NCBI GenBank assembly: GCA_943361925.1
Contig: CALRIT020000001.1
Location: forward strand, 248,001-312,000
Source: CAISCU01 sp943361925
GTDB lineage: Bacteria > Bacteroidota > Bacteroidia > UKL13-3
DNA length: 64,000 nt
Direction of reading: 5' to 3'
Part shown: piece by piece, positions 1-6,960 of the stretch
Numbering within the stretch: position 1 is the stretch's first letter
Layout of the letters: each line of letters starts with the position of its first letter
The notes under the pieces: generated by a model
What the model saw: only the letters and a program-made list of their open reading frames with translations
Told to the model about the DNA's origin: nothing
Databases searched by the model: none
Translations under genes and position numbers: made by a program

Positions 1-728
1 AAAACGGACCTGAATCTGTTTTTGAAATTCAATATTCTAATGCTACACCTTACTACAATTGGGGAGCAGTTAATAGAGGTCAAGGTAATTATGCAGTACA
101 ACAATGTGGTGTTAGAGGTTTAAATGGTTCTGATTCTATGCCTTATGCAGCAGGTTGGAGTACTAATTTACCAACAACAGATTTAGCAAATGCTTATCAA
201 GCTGGTGACCAAAGAAAAAATGCAACTATTCTTGATATTGAAGCTTATAAAGCTGCACATCCTAGTTACAACATCACTTACCAAGTTGCTCCTTACAAAA
301 ACACAGGTTTATACAACCAAAAGTTTTTACCTAGAAAAGGACAAACTTCAGGTCAGGTTGAATTGAATTATTTAAATAATTACAGAACTATCCGATATGC
401 AGATGTTTTGTTGATGGCTGCTGAAGCAAATGCAAAAGCACCAGCTGCTAATGAAACAAAAGCTAAAGAATATTTAAACTTGGTTAGAAAACGTGCTTTT
501 GGCGATGATAATCATGATATTTCTGCAAGTGGAGCTGCTTTACAACAAGCAATTCTTGATGAAAGAAGATTAGAATTAGCAATGGAAGGCGAACGCTTTT
601 TTGATTTAGTTAGAACAAAAAATGCAGCAGCAAAAATCCCTGGTTTTGTAACAGGTAAACATGAGGTTTTCCCAATTCCTTTAGATGAGGTTGTGATTTC
701 AGGTTTAAGTCAAAATGCAGGTTATTAA
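1..728 (+). CDS. SusD-family outer-membrane glycan-binding lipoprotein, C-terminal part (5' end outside window)
   Basis: This is the C-terminal part of a SusD/RagB protein, the surface lipoprotein that caps a SusC TonB-dependent transporter and binds glycans for import. The open frame runs from base 3 without a stop, so the gene begins upstream of the window. An internal ATG at 138 is not the start, because the 45 codons before it (NGPESVFEIQYS...) are ordinary SusD sequence. The family's C-terminal signature is clear in DERRLELAMEGERFFDLVRT (bases about 555-615), followed by the usual FPIP segment near the end. A susC gene is expected just upstream but lies outside the window. The genes that follow on the same strand form the rest of the locus. 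Confidence 0.93.
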   Translation, partial: NGPESVFEIQYSNATPYYNWGAVNRGQGNYAVQQCGVRGLNGSDSMPYAAGWSTNLPTTDLANAYQAGDQRKNATILDIEAYKAAHPSYNITYQVAPYKNTGLYNQKFLPRKGQTSGQVELNYLNNYRTIRYADVLLMAAEANAKAPAANETKAKEYLNLVRKRAFGDDNHDISASGAALQQAILDERRLELAMEGERFFDLVRTKNAAAKIPGFVTGKHEVFPIPLDEVVISGLSQNAGY

Positions 729-749
729 TCATTAATTAAAATTAACAAA

Positions 750-2315
750 ATGAAATTAACCAAATATATAAGTGGCGTATTTGCCATAATGGTTTTAATG
801 ATGGCTTGTAAAAAGGATAAGTCGGATGATTTGTCTTTCATTGATTCAGCCTCAGCACCAAAAAATTTATCAATGGTATTTGATATTACTCAAGACAATA
901 CCGGTCAAGTAAATGTACTTCCAACAGGTGAAGGTGTATCATATTATGAAATCTATTTCAGAGATACAACAACTGTTCCAACTAAAGTTTTACCTGGAAA
1001 AAGTGCTTCTCATAATTTTGGTGAAGGTTTATATACTGTGAAATTAAAAGCTTATTCAGCATCTGGAAAATCAACAGAATTTTCAAAAGAATTAACAGTA
1101 AACTTCAAAGCTCCTGAAAGCCTTGATTTAGTTGTTACTAAAGATCCTGAAAACAACTTTAAAGTAAAAGTTTCTGCAACAGCTTTGTTTGAAACCAGCT
1201 TCAAAATCTATTTTGGTGATGTACCAAACGAAGACCCAATTACTTTTAATGAAGGTCAAACAGTTGAACATACCTATGCTGCTGTTGGTACTTACAAAAT
1301 GAAATTGGTAGCTGTAAGTGGTGGAGCTGCAACAACAGAACTTGAAAAAGATGTTAAAATTGAAGACCCATTAGTTCTTCCATTAACATTTGAATCTCCA
1401 ACATTAAATTACACATTCACTAACTTTGATGGTGGTGGAGTAACAATTATTGACAATCCTAATAAATCGGGATTAAATACTAGTAACAAAGTTGGTAAAA
1501 TGGTTAAAAGTGCTGGTCAGCCTTGGGGTGGAAGTTTCATCAATATGGGATCTAGCTTGAATTTTACAGATAACAAAATCTTCAAAATGAAAGTATTCTC
1601 GCCACGTGTTGGTGCTAAAGTTTTGCTTAAAGTAGAAAACCAAACTACTACTAGTACTAATTTTGAAAAAGAAGTTGTTACTACAGTTGCTAATGGCTGG
1701 GAAGAGTTAATTTTTGATTACAGTGCAATTGATGCAACAAAAGAGTACAACAGAATAGTTTTAATTTTCGAACTTGGTACAAATGGCGACGGTTCTGCAA
1801 ATTTTACTTTCTTATTTGATGATATCAGTCTTGTAAAATCATTGGGAACAGAACTTCCTTTAACTTTTGATGTTGCAGGTGTTGATTATACTTTCACTAA
1901 TTTCGATGGTGGTAATGTAACTGTTGTTGATAATCCAAGTGTTGGAGCTTCAAATCCAAGTGCTAAAGTAGCAAAAATGGTTAAAAGTGCTGGTCAGCCT
2001 TGGGGTGGTTCAGTAATTGCATTAGCTTCTCCAATTAACTTTAGCAGCAGCAAAACTTTCAAAATGAAAGTTTATTCTCCAAGAGTTGGAGCAAAAGTTT
2101 TATTAAAAGTTGAAAATGCTACAGATGGTGGAATTAATTTTGAAAAGGAAGTTGTTACTACCGTAGCAAACGGATGGGAAGATTTAACTTTCGATTATTC
2201 AGCTATCAATACTGCAAATTCATATTCAAAAGTGGTTATCATTTTTGATTTAGGAACTCAAGGTGATGGTTCCGCAAACTTTACATTCCATTTCGATGAT
2301 ATCCGTCTTAATTAA
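750..2315 (+). CDS. SusE/SusF-like surface glycan-binding lipoprotein with duplicated C-terminal module
   Basis: This 521-residue protein has a lipoprotein signal peptide ending in the lipobox MVLMMAC, followed by KKDKSDD, so it is probably a surface-exposed outer-membrane lipoprotein. Two Ig/PKD-like domains occupy roughly residues 40-205. Two homologous modules follow at about 209-366 and 368-521. Both contain YTFTNFDGG, MVKSAGQPWGGS, a block ending in PRVGAKVLLKVEN, KEVVTTVANGWE and GDGSANFTF.FDDI. Each looks like a beta-sandwich carbohydrate-binding module. The gene starts 21 bases after susD, the position normally held by SusE/SusF-type surface glycan-binding proteins, which hold polysaccharide for the endo-acting enzyme. 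Ligand specificity is inferred from the adjacent GH16 enzyme, not seen directly. Confidence 0.85.
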   Translation: MKLTKYISGVFAIMVLMMACKKDKSDDLSFIDSASAPKNLSMVFDITQDNTGQVNVLPTGEGVSYYEIYFRDTTTVPTKVLPGKSASHNFGEGLYTVKLKAYSASGKSTEFSKELTVNFKAPESLDLVVTKDPENNFKVKVSATALFETSFKIYFGDVPNEDPITFNEGQTVEHTYAAVGTYKMKLVAVSGGAATTELEKDVKIEDPLVLPLTFESPTLNYTFTNFDGGGVTIIDNPNKSGLNTSNKVGKMVKSAGQPWGGSFINMGSSLNFTDNKIFKMKVFSPRVGAKVLLKVENQTTTSTNFEKEVVTTVANGWEELIFDYSAIDATKEYNRIVLIFELGTNGDGSANFTFLFDDISLVKSLGTELPLTFDVAGVDYTFTNFDGGNVTVVDNPSVGASNPSAKVAKMVKSAGQPWGGSVIALASPINFSSSKTFKMKVYSPRVGAKVLLKVENATDGGINFEKEVVTTVANGWEDLTFDYSAINTANSYSKVVIIFDLGTQGDGSANFTFHFDDIRLN

Positions 2316-2325
2316 TCAGATTAAA

Positions 2326-3222
2326 ATGAATCCAATAAAATTAACAGCAAGTATTTTGTTATCAGGAGTGATGTTCCTGAGCGCTTGCAAAAAGGAAAAA
2401 TATACATTCGGAGATATTAAAACTCCGGAATCTCTTGATTTGAGTTTAACAGTTGCCGGCGTTTCTTCAACTCAACCTGATGGTGATGGAAGTGGAAGCG
2501 TAGATTTCAAAGTAACTGCAGCTAACGCATTAACTTATCACATCGATTTTGGTGATGGAACTACAAAAGAAGTTCCTTCAGGAATGATTACCTATAAGTA
2601 CAGAAGTCCGGGTACAAAAACTTATCAGGTTGTAGTAAATGCAATTGGAAAAGGTGGTGTGATGAGTACTGTAACTAAGTCAGTAAGTGTATTTGTAGCA
2701 TTTGATATTCCTCCTGCTATCATTGAATTTTTAACTAAAGGTTCGTCTAGAACTTGGGTTACAGCAAAAGAGCAATTGGGTCACTTTGGTGTAGGACCAA
2801 CAACAGATTTTACTCCAATCTATTATGCTGCTACTCCAAATTCAAGAGAAGCTTGTGCATATGATGATGAGATTACATTCACAAAAGAAGGTGCAAGCAA
2901 TATTTCTATGGAAGTAGTAAATAAAGGTGAATCATTTTCTATTGAAGCAGCAACTGCATTTTATGGTTTCAGTGGAAAAGACGGTTGTTATGCAATCAAC
3001 ACTGGCGGTAAAAAGAATCTTGCCTTTATGGATGCAAGCACAGGTTCAACGAGTTCTAATTCAACCCAAATTCAGTTTATTGTTCCTGGTAACGGAATCA
3101 TTAACTTTGGAACCGGCGCAACAGAATATGAAATTCTTTCTATTTCAGATACTGAAATTCATTTAAGAAGCGTTGGCGTAACAGGATTAGCCTGGTACAT
3201 GAAATTAACACCAAAACCATAA
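2326..3222 (+). CDS. PKD-domain lipoprotein of the glucan locus
   Basis: This 298-residue lipoprotein has the signal MNPIKLTASILLSGVMFLSAC with lipobox LSAC. The ATG at 2326 was chosen over an in-frame ATG at 2263, because the upstream start lies inside the preceding gene and would bury the signal peptide. A PKD-like domain (residues about 30-125, with YHIDFGDGT) resembles the N-terminal domain of the following GH16 enzyme (YEYDFGNGV, then GVITYKY against GMITYKY). The C-terminal part, about 130-298, has no catalytic motif I recognise but is laid out like lipocalin-type or small carbohydrate-binding domains. It sits 10 bases after the glycan-binding protein and one base before GH16, so the genes are almost certainly co-transcribed. 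It is probably a second surface glycan-binding protein. Confidence 0.75.
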   Translation: MNPIKLTASILLSGVMFLSACKKEKYTFGDIKTPESLDLSLTVAGVSSTQPDGDGSGSVDFKVTAANALTYHIDFGDGTTKEVPSGMITYKYRSPGTKTYQVVVNAIGKGGVMSTVTKSVSVFVAFDIPPAIIEFLTKGSSRTWVTAKEQLGHFGVGPTTDFTPIYYAATPNSREACAYDDEITFTKEGASNISMEVVNKGESFSIEAATAFYGFSGKDGCYAINTGGKKNLAFMDASTGSTSSNSTQIQFIVPGNGIINFGTGATEYEILSISDTEIHLRSVGVTGLAWYMKLTPKP

Positions 3223-3223
3223 T

Positions 3224-4255
3224 ATGAAAATTCACAGAGTTCTAATTGTTTTACTAATTACTGTATTTATTTCATGCAGTAAGGCACAGTCGCCAACACC
3301 GGAAGATGTTGCTCCAACTGAGTTAACCATAAAAGCTACACCTAGCACTGATAACAGTGGTAATGTACTATTTGAAGCTAAAGCAACGAATGCTGTAGAT
3401 TATGAATATGATTTTGGAAACGGTGTTTATAAATCTGTTGCAACTGGTGTAATTACTTATAAATACACAAAAGGTGGAACTTATACAGTTAAGGTAATTG
3501 CAAAAAGTTCAGGAGGTAAATTAGCTTCTCTAACCACAAAAGTTACAATAGCAGTTGGAGGAATGGCTTTGATTTGGTCTGATGAGTTTAATACAGCCGG
3601 TGCACCTGATGCCTCTAAATGGGGTTATGATTTAGGAACAGGTTCAGGTGGCTGGGGTAATCAAGAAGCTCAGTATTATACGAGTCGCACTGATAATGTT
3701 GTTGTTTCCAATGGAACTTTAAAAATTACAGCTAAAGCAGAAAGTTATAGTGGAAGTAATTATACATCTGCAAGAATGTTGACCAAAGGAAAATTCTCTT
3801 TTCAATATGGTAAAGTTGAGGTTCGTGCAAAACTTCCTCAAGGTGGTGGAACTTGGCCTGCAATTTGGGCACTTGGTGAAGACATAAATACTATAGGTTG
3901 GCCTGCTTGTGGTGAAATTGATATCATGGAACATTTAGGTAATAGCTTAAATAAAATTTTCTTTACTCTGCATTACCCTGGACATAGTGGCGGAAATGCT
4001 ACAGGTTCAAATGCCATGATTCCAAATGTAACAAGTGAATTTAAAGTTTATTCAATTGAATGGACAGCTGAATCAATTGTATTTTTTGTTGATGGTGTGA
4101 AGTACTACACTTTTCCAAATAACGCATCTGTTCCTTATAACAAGAAGTTTTTCTTGATTTTGAACATTGCTATGGGAGGAAATTTTGGTGGTGCCATCGA
4201 TCCTGCTTTTAAATCAGGAACAATGGAAATTGATTATGTAAGAGTTTATCAATAA
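3224..4255 (+). CDS. PKD-GH16 endo-beta-glucanase (laminarinase-type) lipoprotein
   Basis: This 343-residue lipoprotein (lipobox FISC) has a PKD domain at about residues 30-110 and a glycoside hydrolase family 16 domain at about 115-343. The GH16 active-site signature GEIDIMEH is intact: Glu231 is the expected nucleophile, Asp233 the assisting residue and Glu236 the acid/base. The form E-I-D-I-M-E with WPAIWALG upstream and the closing MEIDYVRVYQ is typical of bacterial laminarinases and lichenases, which cut beta-1,3 or mixed-linkage glucans. As the last gene of the locus it would make the first surface cuts and supply oligosaccharides to the SusCD pair. A different GH16 specificity, such as agarase or carrageenase, is less likely from the motif but not excluded. 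Confidence 0.93.
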   Translation: MKIHRVLIVLLITVFISCSKAQSPTPEDVAPTELTIKATPSTDNSGNVLFEAKATNAVDYEYDFGNGVYKSVATGVITYKYTKGGTYTVKVIAKSSGGKLASLTTKVTIAVGGMALIWSDEFNTAGAPDASKWGYDLGTGSGGWGNQEAQYYTSRTDNVVVSNGTLKITAKAESYSGSNYTSARMLTKGKFSFQYGKVEVRAKLPQGGGTWPAIWALGEDINTIGWPACGEIDIMEHLGNSLNKIFFTLHYPGHSGGNATGSNAMIPNVTSEFKVYSIEWTAESIVFFVDGVKYYTFPNNASVPYNKKFFLILNIAMGGNFGGAIDPAFKSGTMEIDYVRVYQ

Positions 4256-4274
4256 TCAAAAATTAAATTCAAAT

Positions 4275-4311
4275 AAAAAGAGCGGCTTGTTTAATCAGGC
4301 CGCTCTTTTTT
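4275..4311. terminator. Bidirectional intrinsic terminator between the glucan locus and the Fic gene
   Basis: A perfect stem (AAAAAGAGCGGC pairing with GCCGCTCTTTTT) has an A-run on the left and a T-run on the right. It lies between two convergent genes and can terminate both. Confidence 0.85.
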
Positions 4312-4333
4312 GTTTATATAAGTTGATGCTTAT

Positions 4334-5431
4334 TTATAAATTCAAATCATAAGAAGTGCTTCTTCCTCCTCCTTTTGGAAGCATCCAACCTTTGTCTCTG
4401 GCATCTTGTAAATCTCTTGTAGCAGTTGCTTTAGAAGCTTTAGTTATTCCCATATACTTTGCTGTATTCATGCCTCCTTCAAAACCTTCCGGACCTTCAT
4501 CCATCATTCTGTTTACAACTTTTAATTGGCGTTCATTCAATAAATGAGAATAGGTTTTAAAGAACTTAGATTTTTTAACTGTAAACTTCATCTCCTCTTT
4601 AGCAAGTTCCTGGGCTTTTAATACCAGTTTATTAAAGTACTTCAACCATAGGTTTACTTCATTTGAACCTTGTGCTTTTTGTAATGATGAATAATACAAT
4701 TTTTTGTCTGATTCTATTGCTGCTGATAAGCTAAATAATACAGGACTTCCAAGACCTTGAGAAAGCGCTTTTTCTGCTAAAGCTCTTCCTATTCTACCAT
4801 TTCCATCTTCAAACGGATGCAAACTTTCAAAATATAAATGGGTTAAAGCTGCACGCAATACAGGATTCATTAATTCTTGTTCTTTTTTATTAAACCAAGC
4901 TATGAATGCCGACATTTCAAGGGGAATTGCTAAACTCGGCGGTGCTTCAAAATGAACTTTAACTTTACCCATTGCTCCAGAAACAACTTGCATAGGCTCT
5001 GGATGAGTTCTGTATTGACCAACCAAAACATGGGCATCACCTTTCATGAGTTTTTTGTGCCAACGAAAAAGCATTTCTTCATTTAGTGGAGATTTAAAGG
5101 TTTTTCTAACATCAACCATTAACTCCGCAACTCCTTCTGCTTTTTTATCCTTTAACTTTTCGTTTGTTTGTAGTAATCCAAGTTTCTTTTTGATTGATGA
5201 TAAAACATCTTTTTTAGAAAGTACTTCACCTTCTATACTTGATGTTTTTAAAGCTTCTTTCATCATTAATTTTAGTAAAGAATCAAGTTGTTCTTCTTCG
5301 CTTAATCCTTCCTGAAAGCCTTTTAAATAGCCGGTATTTGTCAAAAACAACTGTAATACTTCTTCAGCCAGCTCATTGCTGTACTTAAATTGAAGCCAAT
5401 CTTCTTGCTGCCAGTTGTATGCCTTTAACAT
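4334..5431 (-). CDS. Fic-domain protein (predicted AMP transferase) with N-terminal DUF4172-like domain
   Basis: This 365-residue protein carries the complete Fic active-site motif HPFEDGNGRIGR at residues 205-216: the catalytic His, the Mg-binding acidic residue and the anion-binding G.GR loop. Fic enzymes usually transfer AMP from ATP to hydroxyl side chains of target proteins. An N-terminal segment (about 1-90) resembles DUF4172 and includes TSSIEG at 63-68. This fits the inhibitory (S/T)xxxE(G/N) motif that places Glu67 in the ATP site, so it looks like a class II self-inhibited Fic protein. The C-terminal 70 residues look like a winged-helix DNA-binding domain. There is no signal peptide, so it acts in the cytosol. 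The target is unknown. Autoregulation is possible given the inverted repeats upstream. Confidence 0.9.
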   Translation of the reverse strand: MLKAYNWQQEDWLQFKYSNELAEEVLQLFLTNTGYLKGFQEGLSEEEQLDSLLKLMMKEALKTSSIEGEVLSKKDVLSSIKKKLGLLQTNEKLKDKKAEGVAELMVDVRKTFKSPLNEEMLFRWHKKLMKGDAHVLVGQYRTHPEPMQVVSGAMGKVKVHFEAPPSLAIPLEMSAFIAWFNKKEQELMNPVLRAALTHLYFESLHPFEDGNGRIGRALAEKALSQGLGSPVLFSLSAAIESDKKLYYSSLQKAQGSNEVNLWLKYFNKLVLKAQELAKEEMKFTVKKSKFFKTYSHLLNERQLKVVNRMMDEGPEGFEGGMNTAKYMGITKASKATATRDLQDARDKGWMLPKGGGRSTSYDLNL

Positions 5432-5460
5432 TCCCTTATTCTCTTATCAAAAATAAAAAA

Positions 5461-5490
5461 ATGAGCCGAATAAAAAAATATTCGGCTCAT
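5461..5490 (-). terminator. Perfect 12-bp inverted repeat with T-tail, terminator of the fucosidase operon and/or operator
   Basis: ATGAGCCGAATA and its exact reverse complement are separated by six A. On the minus strand this is a hairpin followed by a T-run, 60 bases after the stop of the GH29 gene, so it can terminate that operon. Its half-site recurs in the next repeat (5505-5533), which a plain terminator does not need, so an additional operator role is possible. Confidence 0.6.
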
Positions 5491-5504
5491 TTTTACTGAT
5501 TTTG

Positions 5505-5533
5505 TGAGCCGATTAATTAAATTATTCGGCTCA
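5505..5533. promoter_or_regulatory. Second TGAGCCGA inverted repeat upstream of fic, candidate operator
   Basis: TGAGCCGATTAA and TTATTCGGCTCA form an inverted repeat around a short AT spacer. The half-site TGAGCCGA(A/T)TA matches both arms of the repeat at 5461-5490, giving four copies in 73 bases. The centres of the two palindromes are about 43-44 bases apart, close to four helical turns. They lie 30-100 bases before the fic start, a natural place for autoregulation by a winged-helix domain. Confidence 0.45.
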
Positions 5534-5550
5534 TAAATGTTTAAAATAAA

Positions 5551-6960
5551 TTATTTTGTCAGCTTAAATACCCCAATTTCATTGGCATTAAGCGTGAAAT
5601 TGATTGACTTGTTAAATTGATATTTATTCGATTTAACTTTACTTAATATTTGAATATTTCTAGCACTAACAATACCTTTTAATTCCTCTGCATCTAAACT
5701 GATTTCACCTTTATTTAATTCCGGATTTAATAAGAATAAATACACTTCTTTTTTGTTGTTTTCAGTCATTACAATATGAAGTCCAGCTTTGGTTTTAAAC
5801 TCATATGGACTTAGTGGATGTGTGCCATAAACTGCTTCATGATTAACTTTCATCCATTCTCCGAATTCAGCTAAACGTACATATGCCATGCTGTCCCAAT
5901 CGCCTGATGGACCGGGAGCAATGTTTAGTAAGTAATTACCACCTCTGGAAATAATTAAAGCCAGATTTTTAGCAATTTGTTTGCTTGTTTTGTATTGGTC
6001 ATTCTTAACATAACTCCAGCTATTTCCCATTGTCATGCAGGTTTCCCAAGGGTAGGGAAGTGGCTTTTCGGGAATTTGCTGCTCCGGAGTTAAGTAATTT
6101 TGATTAGGACCTTCAACGGCTCTGTCAACCACAATTAAGCCGGGTTGTTTTTTTCTTCCTTCCATCGCAATACTATCCATGTTGATGTCTTGATGAACCG
6201 GTTTGTAGCCCCATCTTGGAGATGTTTCTGTCATGGGTTGAACCCAGCCGCCATCCAACCAAAGAATATCAACTTTGCCATAATCACTTAATAATTCATT
6301 GATTTGATTTTGGGTAAATCGTTTGTAAGCATTCCATTTTTCGGGATATCTGTTTAAGTCATAATTGGGATTTCTATCATAAGGTGGAAACTTTGGATCC
6401 CAGTAATCTTTGTTGTGCCAATCGGGTTTTGAGAAGTAAGCTCCAACCCATAAGCCTTCTTTTCTAAAGGCATTAAAGATTTCTTTGGTAACATTGGCTT
6501 TTGGATTCTTATGAAAAGGAGTTTCTTTTCCGGTGATTTTATAATCGGTGAATTTAGAATCGAACATGCAAAAACCATCATGGTGTTTGGTAGTAAAAAC
6601 CATGTATTTCATACCGGCATTTTTTGCAGCAGAAGCCCATTTCTCTGGTTGAAAATTCGTGGGATTGAAAGTTTTTTGTAAGCCTTCATATGACTTAACA
6701 TATTCAAAATAATTGTTGGCATAAGGACCTCTTCTTTCGCACCAGCCTTCATCTTCAGGACAAATGCTCCAGCTTTCAACAACGCCCCATTGGCTATATG
6801 GGCCCCAATGCATGAGTAATCCGAATTTGTAATCTTGCCACTGATTTAGCTTTTTTACAACAAGCGAATCCTTACTTGGATAGTACTTCTGTTGACTATG
6901 ATCTTGTGCAAAAGCTGATAAACACATCAGCATAAAAAAAGAAAGAATTATATTTTTCAT
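5551..6960 (-). CDS. GH29 alpha-L-fucosidase
   Basis: This 469-residue secreted enzyme has a signal peptide (residues 1-19, ending AFAQ). It follows the GH29 pattern: FGLLMHWGPYS near residue 47, TTKHHDGF at 123-130, and DILWLDGGW at 231-239, in which Asp236 is the predicted nucleophile of this retaining family. The acid/base residue in GH29 varies in position and cannot be assigned by eye. The enzyme removes terminal alpha-linked L-fucose from glycans in the periplasm or outside the cell. It is the last gene of a three-gene operon. Its ATG overlaps the stop of the DUF4838 gene by one base, so translation is probably coupled. It is a clear paralogue of, but well diverged from, the fucosidase at 9257-10702. 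Confidence 0.93.
   Translation of the reverse strand: MKNIILSFFMLMCLSAFAQDHSQQKYYPSKDSLVVKKLNQWQDYKFGLLMHWGPYSQWGVVESWSICPEDEGWCERRGPYANNYFEYVKSYEGLQKTFNPTNFQPEKWASAAKNAGMKYMVFTTKHHDGFCMFDSKFTDYKITGKETPFHKNPKANVTKEIFNAFRKEGLWVGAYFSKPDWHNKDYWDPKFPPYDRNPNYDLNRYPEKWNAYKRFTQNQINELLSDYGKVDILWLDGGWVQPMTETSPRWGYKPVHQDINMDSIAMEGRKKQPGLIVVDRAVEGPNQNYLTPEQQIPEKPLPYPWETCMTMGNSWSYVKNDQYKTSKQIAKNLALIISRGGNYLLNIAPGPSGDWDSMAYVRLAEFGEWMKVNHEAVYGTHPLSPYEFKTKAGLHIVMTENNKKEVYLFLLNPELNKGEISLDAEELKGIVSARNIQILSKVKSNKYQFNKSINFTLNANEIGVFKLTK

Noticed and set aside
138..140. ATG as the start of the SusD gene
   Set aside because: The frame is open to the window edge with typical SusD sequence before this codon, so the gene is truncated by the window.
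2263..2325. Upstream ATG for the PKD lipoprotein
   Set aside because: It lies within the preceding gene and would put 21 residues ahead of a clear lipoprotein signal.
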